Source of the DNA: Solirubrobacteraceae bacterium | GTDB taxonomy: Bacteria > Actinomycetota > Thermoleophilia > Solirubrobacterales > Solirubrobacteraceae | Length of the DNA stretch: 10,793 bases | Direction of reading: 5' to 3' | Assembly (NCBI GenBank): GCA_030151725.1 | Contig: JASLDD010000204.1 | Coordinates: forward strand, 1-10,793 | Part shown: in pieces, positions 1 to 6,833 of the stretch | How the letters are laid out: each line of letters opens with the position of its first letter | How positions within the stretch are numbered: the first letter of the stretch is position 1 | Notes under the pieces: model-generated | Told to the model about the DNA's origin: nothing | Seen by the model: only the letters and a program-made list of their open reading frames with translations | Database searches by the model: none | Translations under genes and position numbers: made by a program

Positions 1-219
1 GCGCTCGATACAGTCCTCCGGCAGAGCGCGCCCGAGACGGGCCTCGGCGGCGCTCCCGATCTTCGCAATCAGCAGACCCAGATAGTAACGGCGCGCCACC
101 GCGAGCGGGGTCGGCAGTCCCGCGGCGGTGAGGAAGTCTGCGAGGACTTCGTTGGAGATGACCTCACTGTCGACTAGCACGCCGTCGCAGTCGAAGATGA
201 CGAGCTGGGGAGCGGACAT
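1..219 (-). CDS. HAD-superfamily hydrolase (beta-phosphoglucomutase/phosphatase-like), N-terminal part only
   Basis: The minus strand reads an open frame of 73 codons from an ATG at 217-219 to the window edge, so the gene is cut off at its 3' side. Residues 8-18 read IFDCDGVLVDS, which is HAD motif I (DxDGxLxDS). The first Asp of that motif is the nucleophile that forms the aspartyl-phosphate intermediate and the second is the acid/base. The following part (helical, with RRYYLG and then RLGRALPE) resembles the start of the alpha-helical cap of the beta-phosphoglucomutase/GmhB-like subgroup. Such enzymes are cytosolic and act on small sugar phosphates or related metabolites. The substrate cannot be told from this fragment because motifs II to IV lie outside the window. 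No strong Shine-Dalgarno is visible, but the start fits exactly, as motif I sits at the usual distance from the N terminus. The gene is divergent from the GGDEF-EAL gene. Confidence 0.85.
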   Translation of the reverse strand, partial: MSAPQLVIFDCDGVLVDSEVISNEVLADFLTAAGLPTPLAVARRYYLGLLIAKIGSAAEARLGRALPEDCIER

Positions 220-427
220 GGGCTGGAGATCCTGACGGTCGGCGACGACGGAGGGATCTGCGGTCGAAATTGACCCCATTTGTTGATTATTAAGTGCGTA
301 ATGTCTCTTTATTACCAAGCCTCGTAAATGTCTAGCCGGTTCGATTCGGGCTCATGGAACATGCGTCTAGTGACGATTATCGATTTCAGATGTGGGTTCC
401 AGCGCTCAAGCATGGGGGAAATATGCG
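220..427. promoter_or_regulatory. Divergent intergenic region between the HAD and GGDEF-EAL genes
   Basis: These 208 bases hold no convincing gene. The stretch 265-330 is clearly richer in A/T than the flanking genes and probably carries the promoters for both divergent genes. A TTGACC hexamer at 270-275 resembles a -35 box on the plus strand, but no good -10 box lies at the normal distance, so I do not call a specific promoter. A purine-rich ribosome binding site, GGGGGAAA at 414-421, precedes the ATG at 428 by six bases. This decides the start of the downstream gene over the GTG at 392. Confidence 0.45.
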
Positions 428-2278
428 ATGCGAGTTCCGATGCCGCCCTCCGCTCCAATGAACGATTCCAGTGAGGATCTCCACCTGCTCGGCGCAGCGC
501 TGAAGGCCCGCGCGGAGGACGTGCTGAGCCGCACGATCACGCGCACGGCAGGCGCTGGACACGATGTGGACGCGGTTGTTCAGGACAGCTTCGAACGGAT
601 CAGCAGGAGCTCCACCGTGGCGGTCTCCCGCTGGCTGGCCGGCGAGGGCCTCGAGGTTGCGCGCGAAGCTGGCCAGGAAACGTGGGAGATCTTCGGCGAG
701 CTGGCTGCCCACAGGGCAGCGTCCCTGAACGAGGTGACGAGACGTTGTCTGTGCTGGCGCGACTCGATGGCCGAGGTTCTGCGCGAGAGCGCAGCCGAGC
801 TGGACGCGTCCTCGGAAACGCTGGGCGAAGCTCTGAACATCCTGCAGCTGAGCCTGGAGTTCAGCCTGGTGCGGATGTGCGAGTGCTTTGAGATCGAGCG
901 CAAGCACACCGATGAAGAGCTCAAGCGCCGCGAGGAGGAGCTGGCGTTCCTTGCGACGCACGATCCGCTGACGGGCCTGCCGAACCGGACGTTGATCCTC
1001 GACCGTGTGGAGCAGATGCTGGCGCGCTCGCGCCGCAACCAGACGCCGGTTGCGGCGCTGTTCATCGACATCGACAACTTCAAGGGAATCAACGACACGC
1101 TCGGTCACAGCGTGGGCGACGAACTGCTGCGGGCGGTGGCGGCGCGACTTGAGGGCGTGGTGCGCGATGTGGATGCGCTGGGGCGCCTGGGCGGGGATGA
1201 GTTCGTTGTGATCACGGAGGACCTCTCGATGGCCTCGGGCGCGGAGCTGATCGCTGAACGCCTGCTGGACGCGCTCCAGCACCCGTTCACGCTCGGAGAC
1301 GAGCAGGAGACGCGCGTGACTGTGACGGCGAGCGTGGGGATCGCCACCGGCGAGGGCTGCTCGGCGGAGGAGCTGCTGCGCGAGGCCGACATCGCGATGT
1401 ACAGCGCGAAGTGGGACGGCAAGGCCCGCTACTCGGTCTTCGAGAGCGGCATGCAGGCGGCGATGCAGAACAACATGGAGCTCGAGATGGACCTGCGCGA
1501 AGCGCTGGAGAGCGGCGAGTTCTTCCTCGCCTACCAGCCGACCTTCGACCTCATCGACATGAGCCCCACCGGCCTGGAGGCGCTGATCCGCTGGGAGCAC
1601 CCGACGCGCGGCGTGGTCCAGCCAGACGACTTCATCCCGATGTTGGAGGACACAGGGCTCATCGTCGAGGTCGGCAGATGGGTGCTCGAGCAGGCCTGCG
1701 CACAGGCGGCCGCCTGGCGTGAGAGCGGATACCCGATCGTGATGGCGGTCAACGTGTCGGGGCGCCAACTCGACACGGACGCGCTCGTGGACGACATCAG
1801 GCGCGCGCTCACCGACAGCGGCCTAGACCCGGCGGCCCTGACGATCGAGATCACCGAGACGACCCTGATGCGCAACATCGAGGAGACCGCCCTGCGCCTG
1901 GCCGAGATCAAGAAGCTCGGGGTTGGCATCGCGATCGACGACTTCGGCACGGGTTACTCCTCGCTTGCCCACCTGCAGCGCTTCCCGGTCGATGCCCTGA
2001 AGATCGACCGGTCGTTCATCTCGGGCCTCACGCATAACCAGGAGGGCGAGACTCTGCTGCGAACGCTGGTGCAGCTCGGCAAGGCGCTCTCGATCAAGAC
2101 CTTCGCCGAGGGCATCGAACAGCAGCGCGAGCTCTCACTGCTCAAGGACGAGCGCTGCGACAGCGGCCAGGGCTTCCTGTTCGCGCGACCGCTCGATGTG
2201 GCGGGGACGGAGGCGTTCTTGCAGAGCTGGTCGCCTGCGGTTGCACCGGGCGTGGCAGCTGCGTCCCAGCAGGTCTAG
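428..2278 (+). CDS. Bifunctional diguanylate cyclase/phosphodiesterase (GGDEF-EAL)
   Basis: This cytosolic two-domain enzyme of cyclic-di-GMP signalling is about 616 aa long. I start it at ATG 428 because GGGGGAAA (414-421) is well spaced; the in-frame GTG at 392 has no such site. Residues 10-150 form a mostly helical N-terminal region that I do not recognise and that probably senses or dimerises. A charged signalling helix (around 155-175) leads into HDPLTGLPNR, the start of the GGDEF domain. The active-site loop RLGGDEF is intact (GGDEF 255-259), and an RDVD at 246-249, five residues before it, matches the RxxD inhibitory I-site. The EAL domain follows (about 355-605) with EALIRW at 384-389, VNVSGRQ, EITET, DDFGTGYSS (504-512), the KIDRSF lysine (K525), AEGIE and QGFLFARP. 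All residues usually needed for metal binding and hydrolysis are therefore present. The sequence predicts both synthesis (2 GTP to c-di-GMP) and breakdown (to pGpG); which dominates in vivo cannot be read from it. No membrane segment is seen. Confidence 0.95.
   Translation: MRVPMPPSAPMNDSSEDLHLLGAALKARAEDVLSRTITRTAGAGHDVDAVVQDSFERISRSSTVAVSRWLAGEGLEVAREAGQETWEIFGELAAHRAASLNEVTRRCLCWRDSMAEVLRESAAELDASSETLGEALNILQLSLEFSLVRMCECFEIERKHTDEELKRREEELAFLATHDPLTGLPNRTLILDRVEQMLARSRRNQTPVAALFIDIDNFKGINDTLGHSVGDELLRAVAARLEGVVRDVDALGRLGGDEFVVITEDLSMASGAELIAERLLDALQHPFTLGDEQETRVTVTASVGIATGEGCSAEELLREADIAMYSAKWDGKARYSVFESGMQAAMQNNMELEMDLREALESGEFFLAYQPTFDLIDMSPTGLEALIRWEHPTRGVVQPDDFIPMLEDTGLIVEVGRWVLEQACAQAAAWRESGYPIVMAVNVSGRQLDTDALVDDIRRALTDSGLDPAALTIEITETTLMRNIEETALRLAEIKKLGVGIAIDDFGTGYSSLAHLQRFPVDALKIDRSFISGLTHNQEGETLLRTLVQLGKALSIKTFAEGIEQQRELSLLKDERCDSGQGFLFARPLDVAGTEAFLQSWSPAVAPGVAAASQQV
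2275..2278. other. Interlocked stop codons of convergent genes (CTAG)
   Basis: The four bases CTAG hold both stops: TAG at 2276-2278 ends the GGDEF-EAL gene and the complement of CTA at 2275-2277 ends the propeller gene. The two genes therefore overlap tail-to-tail by four bases, with no intergenic room for a terminator. Confidence 0.95.
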
Positions 2279-4866
2279 GCGGCCTTTCGGCGGTCGCTCG
2301 ATCGCTCGCGGGGCGCGCTCTTCGAGGTGAGGAGGAACGCCTTGCTGACGCTTATGTGTTTGCCGCCGACAGGCGTGAAGGTCGAGTCGGCGGTCAGCTT
2401 GATCCGCGTCGAATGCTCGAGCAAGTGCTTGCCGGCCGCGGTCAGCTTGATCTCCAGGACCACCGTAGCGGTCGCGGTTGCGGTGATGTTTCCGCTGGCG
2501 ATGAGCACGGGCTTGGACTTGACCTTGGCGAGCTTTGCTCCAGCCGGCAGCTCGTACCAGGCGAGTGTGAGTCGTCCCGCCTCGGGGGCTTTGATCGACA
2601 TGCTCAACCCATCATGTCGCAGAAGAGCACCAATCGTGGTGGCATTGCCCGCGGGGGCCAGCTGTCGAGAGAGCAGAGCGGTGATCTGCTCGTCGGTAAG
2701 CGCCGCCACGGTGACGGGACCGACCGGCGCCGTGCTTTCGCCGACCACGGCAACGCTTGCGAGCGAGTCCACAGCAGCCGTGAGGCTTTCGCCAACCACG
2801 ACGGCGCTGGCGAGTGAGGTTGCGTGCGCTGAGCCGACGCTGTTTGCGGCGGTCACGAGGACGAGCAGCGTGGAACCCACATCGCTCGAAAGCTCCGTGT
2901 AGCTTGGGGTGCCCGCCCCCGAGATCGCAATGCAATCCTGCCCTTGGCTGTTGCACCGCTCCCATTGGTAAGCAAGCGATGGTGTCGGGTAGCCGGACCA
3001 TGAGCCACCCGAAGTCGTCAGAGTGTCCCCCTCGGCGGGGCTGCCCGAGAGCATCGGGAGCGATGTGTTCGCCGGTGGTTCGGTGACGGCCGGAGTGGGA
3101 CCTGCTTCGGCCGTGCTGGAGCCGGCGTCGGTGGTGGCGCTCACCTGCACCTCCAGCGTCATGCCCGCGTCGAGCGCCGCGGCGGTGTAGCTCGAAGAGG
3201 TCGCACCCACGATCGGGGCGCAGCCCACCCCCACAGCGTCGCAGCGCATCCACTGGTAGGTGAACGTCGGAGCCGGTGAGCCCGTCCAGGAGCCGGCGGA
3301 GACTTCCAGCGTCTGCCCGACCGCCGCCGATCCGGAGATCGAGGGGGACGTGATGTTGGCGGGCGCGGTGACCGTCCATTCGTAGCTCGCCGTGCTGGTG
3401 TTACCCGCCGAGTCTGTGGCCTGCACCGTGAAGGTGTGCGAGCCACCATCGAGTTCGCCATAGCCCTGGCTGGTGGGCGTGGTGCACGGCAGCCACGCTC
3501 CGCCATCGAGCTCGCACTCAACGGCTGAGACCGCGTCGTTGACGGAGAAGTCGAAGGCGGCTGAGGTCGTCGCGGTCGGATTCGCGGGCTGGGATTCGGG
3601 GGCGATGCTCACCGCTATCGGGGCCGGGTCGAGGGTGAGGACGGACACCGTCCCGGTCAACGTCGGGCCACCCGACTGCAGCGCAAACGGCGGATACAGC
3701 GGCTGCGTCTGACCTGAGAGGAACGGAGAGCTCGCCACCAGGTAGCCACCGGAAGCATCCAAATCCAGCCCCGACGTCTTGTTGAGATGCGTGCTGTCGG
3801 CGAGCGCCGCGACGAGACGCGGGCTCAGCGGGTTGGAGATGTCGAGGACCGCCACGTCCGCGCCCGAGAACGCCGACACATATGCGAAGTCCCCGCGCAC
3901 GCGTATCCGGTAGGCCCCGTTCAAGCTCGTGCTCGCCAGCGACGCCACCACTCGGGGGTCGGCGGGATTGCTCCTGTCCACGACGGTCAGCCGACCGGGC
4001 GATATCTGGTCGGCCACGTAGGCGTACTGGCCGCTCACGGCCACATCCACGGGGGCATTGAGGTTCGTTGTGTCCTTGAGCGACGCCACAACTTCCGGGC
4101 TTTGCGGGTTTGCGATGTCCACCACGGTGAGGCGATCTTGGGAGGCGGCCGTCACATAGGCATAGCTTCCGGAGACCGCGACGGCCGTGGCGTGCCCAAA
4201 TGCACCCGTGCCCGTCCAAGGAGGTGGGAGCGTCGTGTTGTGAAGCGCCGCAACCAAGGTTGGGGAGGCTGGATCGCTGATGTCGATCACGGCGAACGCG
4301 TTGCCCACAGAATGGTTCGGACACGGCTGCCCGGTCAGGCATCCCTGCGCAGCGACAAAGGCGTCGCTGCCGGAGATGGCCACCCCGTAGGCACCGAACA
4401 GTGATTCGGTGTCGTGCAGCGAGCCCACGATCGTCGGCGATGCGGGATCTGTCGCGATATCCAGGATCGTGAGGCTGTTGCCAGTCCCATCTTCGTTGGT
4501 TTCAGATCCGCTCGGGCCGTTGCGATTCTTGGATACGACGTACGCGTAGCCGCCGACGATGTTGACCGTGGTCGCATTGATCAATGCTTCGCTGGCTTCG
4601 CTCACGCCTGCGATCACCGGTTCTTCAGGGTCGGAGATGTCTACCGCCACCAGCCTGCCGGCGTAGTAGCCGGTGACGTACGCATACTGGCCCGACACTG
4701 CCACCGCAGTTACGCCGGGCAATGTCGCTGAATCCGCGATTGTGCCGATCAGTGTCGGGTTCCCGACCGCGTCAGCGCTCGCCGGGGCGAATCCCATCAT
4801 GGCCAAGACGGCGATGCCCGACGCCCATACGCCGGGGCGAGAAACTGCACCAAGAGCCACCCCCAC
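2275..4866 (-). CDS. Exported LVIVD-type beta-propeller protein with Ig-like repeats
   Basis: This 863-aa protein has a likely signal peptide: a hydrophobic core at residues 12-28 and ASADA near 29-33 as the cleavage region. Residues about 38-412 contain repeated units with a YAYV strand followed by a (L/V)(T/A)VVDI(S/A)(N/D)P signature and then a VVASL-like strand. I count seven such units, fitting a seven-bladed LVIVD propeller closed by the first strand. Residues 415-500 are an Ig-like domain (CELDGGAW...GSHTFTVQATDSAGN). Two related Ig-like units of about 95 aa follow (502-594 and 598-690), each with GSW(T/S)G and YQW(M/E)RC. A linker carries a 17-residue duplication around VVGES. A beta-rich region (about 720-845) and a basic tail complete it. 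There is no LPXTG signal or C-terminal membrane helix, so it is probably secreted or loosely surface-held, with a binding or scaffold role; no enzyme motif is seen. The start is a GTG at 4866 with a weak ribosome binding site, and the GTG two codons later is equally possible. Confidence 0.85.
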   Translation of the reverse strand: MGVALGAVSRPGVWASGIAVLAMMGFAPASADAVGNPTLIGTIADSATLPGVTAVAVSGQYAYVTGYYAGRLVAVDISDPEEPVIAGVSEASEALINATTVNIVGGYAYVVSKNRNGPSGSETNEDGTGNSLTILDIATDPASPTIVGSLHDTESLFGAYGVAISGSDAFVAAQGCLTGQPCPNHSVGNAFAVIDISDPASPTLVAALHNTTLPPPWTGTGAFGHATAVAVSGSYAYVTAASQDRLTVVDIANPQSPEVVASLKDTTNLNAPVDVAVSGQYAYVADQISPGRLTVVDRSNPADPRVVASLASTSLNGAYRIRVRGDFAYVSAFSGADVAVLDISNPLSPRLVAALADSTHLNKTSGLDLDASGGYLVASSPFLSGQTQPLYPPFALQSGGPTLTGTVSVLTLDPAPIAVSIAPESQPANPTATTSAAFDFSVNDAVSAVECELDGGAWLPCTTPTSQGYGELDGGSHTFTVQATDSAGNTSTASYEWTVTAPANITSPSISGSAAVGQTLEVSAGSWTGSPAPTFTYQWMRCDAVGVGCAPIVGATSSSYTAAALDAGMTLEVQVSATTDAGSSTAEAGPTPAVTEPPANTSLPMLSGSPAEGDTLTTSGGSWSGYPTPSLAYQWERCNSQGQDCIAISGAGTPSYTELSSDVGSTLLVLVTAANSVGSAHATSLASAVVVGESLTAAVDSLASVAVVGESTAPVGPVTVAALTDEQITALLSRQLAPAGNATTIGALLRHDGLSMSIKAPEAGRLTLAWYELPAGAKLAKVKSKPVLIASGNITATATATVVLEIKLTAAGKHLLEHSTRIKLTADSTFTPVGGKHISVSKAFLLTSKSAPRERSSDRRKAA
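2680..2830 (-). repeat. 51-bp (17-codon) tandem duplication inside the propeller/Ig gene
   Basis: The coding sequence repeats a block of 17 codons, seen as ASAVVVGESLTAAVDSL followed by ASVAVVGESTAPVGPVT (residues 687-703 and 704-720). At DNA level CTTTCGCC(G/A)ACCAC recurs with a 51-bp spacing (from 2735 and from 2786). The copies have diverged. The block lies in the linker between the second repeated Ig-like unit and the C-terminal domain, so it looks like linker lengthening rather than a folded domain. Confidence 0.55.
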
Positions 4867-4979
4867 ATGCTGTCACGATCATCGGTCGGGCAGTCGGAAT
4901 TGGCCGAATCTCCGAGAACACCGCGTGCCGCGATGGGCATCGAGGACATTTCAATCCGAGCATTGCATCAATGCATCAC

Positions 4980-5021
4980 TTATGATGTGTTATATCGTAA
5001 AAAGCGGATAACACATCATAA
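4980..5021. promoter_or_regulatory. Perfect 14-bp inverted repeat, candidate hipBA operator
   Basis: TTATGATGTGTTAT at 4980-4993 is exactly the reverse complement of ATAACACATCATAA at 5008-5021, with a 14-base spacer. The half-site centres lie 28 bases apart, between two and three helical turns. It lies 88-129 bases upstream of hipB. HipA/HipB systems are generally autorepressed by HipB binding to inverted repeats in the promoter, so an operator role is likely by analogy. It could instead serve the divergent propeller gene, or form a hairpin in a transcript. Confidence 0.6.
4993..5010. promoter_or_regulatory. Near match to the E. coli HipB operator (TATCG-N8-GGATA)
   Basis: Bases 4993-4997 read TATCG and 5006-5010 read GGATA, separated by eight bases. 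The published E. coli HipB operator is TATCC-N8-GGATA, so nine of ten specified bases and the spacing agree. The site lies inside the larger inverted repeat, but its centre is shifted by one base from that repeat's centre, so the two symmetries cannot both be the exact binding frame. A chance match in such AT-rich DNA is possible. Confidence 0.4.
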
Positions 5022-5108
5022 TCGATTTGAAGATAGGAAGATCTATTGCAAATATTACATCAGATTAGATGCATTACCATCGACTTCCGATATAACTAGT
5101 CATAACTG

Positions 5109-5492
5109 ATGCATTTTGATGAGACCACCACAAACGCAGGCGTTCTCGCCGAGCTCGGCCGACGGCTGGAGCGCCATCGCCTGGAGCGCAACTTGACTCA
5201 AGCCGAGATGGCGCTCCAGGCTGGGATCGGCCAGGCAACCGTCCAGCGCGCCGAGCGAGGAGATTCGGTGCAGATGACCTCGATGATCAAGTTGCTGAGG
5301 ACCCTGGGGCTGCTCGGCGCGCTGGATCTCGCTGTGCCCGAGTCGATCGACCTCCCAATTGCGCAACTGGAACGCGAACAGCGCAAGATCCGACGACGTG
5401 GCCGCGGCCGCCGAGGTGGCGCGTCCGCCGACTCCCCCGAAGCCACACAGGCGCCGTGGAGGTGGGGCAGTGAGCCGGAGTCGGAGCATTGA
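5109..5492 (+). CDS. hipB: HipB-like antitoxin, XRE-family helix-turn-helix regulator
   Basis: This 127-aa DNA-binding protein immediately precedes the HipA kinase and overlaps it by four bases, the standard antitoxin-toxin order. Residues 12-71 form a Cro/CI-type (XRE) helix-turn-helix: LGRRLERHRLERNLTQ, then TQAEMALQAG (helix 2) and GQATVQRAERG (recognition helix region), then a leucine-rich dimer helix. After residue 90 comes a very basic stretch (RRRGRGRRGG) and a Ser/Glu-rich tail that looks disordered; antitoxin tails are often where cellular proteases act. Its role is expected to be repression of its own promoter and neutralisation of HipA. The ATG at 5109 is the only start that keeps the whole fold, yet there is no Shine-Dalgarno before it, so translation may be from a very short or leaderless transcript. 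The exact HipB subfamily is not certain, but the assignment is secure from the domain plus the context. Confidence 0.88.
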   Translation: MHFDETTTNAGVLAELGRRLERHRLERNLTQAEMALQAGIGQATVQRAERGDSVQMTSMIKLLRTLGLLGALDLAVPESIDLPIAQLEREQRKIRRRGRGRRGGASADSPEATQAPWRWGSEPESEH

Positions 5493-6796
5493 CCGTCGCG
5501 GCGGTGACTCTCTGGGGATCTCGCATCGCCGCCGTCTCGACCGATCCGGGCGCAGGCTACGCAACGTTCCAATACGACCCGGCATTCGTTCGCAGTGGCA
5601 TTGAGATCGCGCCGATCAGAATGCCCCTGCGCCTCGAGCCATACAGATTCCCAGGCTTGCCGCAGGACGCCTTCAGGGGCTTGCCAGGACTGTTGGCCGA
5701 TTCCCTGCCCGATCGGTGGGGCACCGCGCTAGTCAACGCCTGGCTGGCCTCACAGGGCCGCAACGAATCGAGCTTTGATGTCGTTGAGCGGCTCTGCTAC
5801 GTCGGTACCCGCGGCGTGGGTGCGTTGGAGTTCCAGCCGGCCCGCGAGCCGGCGCTCTCCCCTAGCGCCGATCTGCAGCTCGACGCCCTCGTGCGATTGG
5901 CGAGCGAGGTGCTCGCGGAGCGCACAGAATTCGTGGCCGAGCTGAGCGAAAACCCCGACGAGGAGGCTATGAAGGCGATCCTTGCCGTGGGTAGCTCCGC
6001 GGGCGGCGCGCGCCCGAAGGCGTTCATCGCCTACAACGACGCCACCGGCCAGGTGCGGTCCGGACAGGTCCACGTCGATGCCGGTTTTCGTCAATGGCTG
6101 TTGAAGTTCGACGGCGTCTCGCGCGCCGGCGACCACGGCCTCACTGACCCCGAGGGCTGGGGCGCGGTGGAGTACGCGTACTCGAAGATGGCGAGCGCGG
6201 CCGGAATCGACATGACCGAGTGCCGGCTTTTGGAGGAGAACGGCCGCAGGCATTTCATGACCCGACGCTTTGACCGACCCAAGGGCGGCGAGAAGCTACA
6301 CATGCAGACCGTCGCGGCACTCGAGCACGTCAGCTACAACGAGCCCGGCACGTACAGCTATGAGCAACTCCTGCAGCTGATGCGCCGACTCGGGCTCGGG
6401 ACGCCTGTGGTCGAGCAGCAGTTCAGGCGCATGGTTTTCAACGTTGTCGCACGCAATCAAGACGACCACGTGAAGAATGTCGCTTTTCTCATGGACCACG
6501 AAGGCGCGTGGTCATTGGCTCCCGCCTATGACGTCATCTGGGCCTGGAAGCCCGGCAACCCGTGGCTCGACACTCACCAGATGTCAATCAACGGCAAGCG
6601 CACAGGGTTCACAGTGGCCGACCTGCGCGAGATCGCGAGCGTGGCGGGTCTGACGCGCGGCCGTGCTGAGACCATCCTCGCTGAAGTCACGACCGTCGTC
6701 TCGGGCTGGAGAGCGATCGCCGAGGAAGTCGGCGTGAACGAGCAGATGGCAGACCACATCGGCAGCTCGCACCGCCTCGATCTGCCGCCGCTCTGA
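5489..6796 (+). CDS. hipA: HipA-family serine/threonine-protein kinase toxin
   Basis: This 435-aa protein has full HipA length (about 440 aa in the family). Residues 1-115 match the HipA N-terminal (couple_hipA) domain, including VTLWG, FQYDP and LPGLLADSLPDRWG. Residues 165-400 match the HipA kinase core. GSSAGGARPK (168-177) aligns with the E. coli phospho-loop in which Ser150 is autophosphorylated, giving Ser170 here. LLKFD (K206) fits the ATP-binding lysine. ARNQDDHVKN (321-330) is the NxDxHxKN-type catalytic loop with Asp325 as base, and AYDV (Asp348) is the metal-binding Asp. All key residues look intact, so the kinase should be active. In E. coli, HipA phosphorylates glutamyl-tRNA synthetase GltX and causes growth arrest; the target here is not shown by the sequence. 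The start is a TTG at 5489 overlapping the hipB stop (TTGA), with GGAG eight bases upstream, pointing to translational coupling. Confidence 0.92.
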   Translation: MTVAAVTLWGSRIAAVSTDPGAGYATFQYDPAFVRSGIEIAPIRMPLRLEPYRFPGLPQDAFRGLPGLLADSLPDRWGTALVNAWLASQGRNESSFDVVERLCYVGTRGVGALEFQPAREPALSPSADLQLDALVRLASEVLAERTEFVAELSENPDEEAMKAILAVGSSAGGARPKAFIAYNDATGQVRSGQVHVDAGFRQWLLKFDGVSRAGDHGLTDPEGWGAVEYAYSKMASAAGIDMTECRLLEENGRRHFMTRRFDRPKGGEKLHMQTVAALEHVSYNEPGTYSYEQLLQLMRRLGLGTPVVEQQFRRMVFNVVARNQDDHVKNVAFLMDHEGAWSLAPAYDVIWAWKPGNPWLDTHQMSINGKRTGFTVADLREIASVAGLTRGRAETILAEVTTVVSGWRAIAEEVGVNEQMADHIGSSHRLDLPPL

Positions 6797-6833
6797 CGTT
6801 CGCGCTTCGCCGGTACTGCGTCCGAATGCGAGG
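6797..6833. other. Gap between convergent hipA and tRNA-His
   Basis: These 37 bases lie between the hipA stop and the 3' end of the tRNA. I see no clear rho-independent terminator: there is no stable long hairpin followed by a T run on either strand. This is also the place where an attachment-site duplication would be sought, but I found no second copy of the tRNA 3' end in the window. Confidence 0.4.

Larger units (their letters stand above)
4867..5108. promoter_or_regulatory. AT-rich control region of hipBA (and of the divergent propeller gene)
   Basis: This gap between divergent genes has no supported gene. From about 4950 to 5108 it is strongly A/T-rich, in sharp contrast to its high-GC neighbours. 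It holds a perfect 14-bp inverted repeat, a near match to the E. coli HipB operator, and several CATCA/TGATG words (listed separately). A TATAAC hexamer at 5091-5096 is the best -10-like sequence for hipB. It would place the transcript start within a few bases of the hipB ATG, but no matching -35 is visible at 17 bases, so this promoter call is weak. Confidence 0.6.

Noticed and set aside
331..353. GGTTCGATTCGGGCT, resembling a tRNA T arm or tRNA-end attachment site
   Set aside because: The stem pairing is imperfect and no anticodon arm, D arm or acceptor partner is present on either side. It is probably a chance match.
392..427. Upstream GTG start for the GGDEF-EAL gene
   Set aside because: It is in frame but has no ribosome binding site, while ATG 428 has GGGGGAAA at the right distance.
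386..1768. Long 460-codon open frame on the minus strand opposite the GGDEF-EAL gene
   Set aside because: Its translation is rich in Arg, His, Ala and Leu with no domain, and it lies fully antisense to a gene with clear motifs. Such shadow frames are normal in high-GC DNA.
4867..5109. 80-codon plus-strand open frame across the hipBA control region
   Set aside because: It has no ribosome binding site, crosses the inverted repeat and AT-rich promoter, and its product has no recognisable composition or domain.
6797..6833. Possible terminator between hipA and tRNA-His
   Set aside because: Only short GC pairings such as GCG/CGC can form and there is no T run on either strand.
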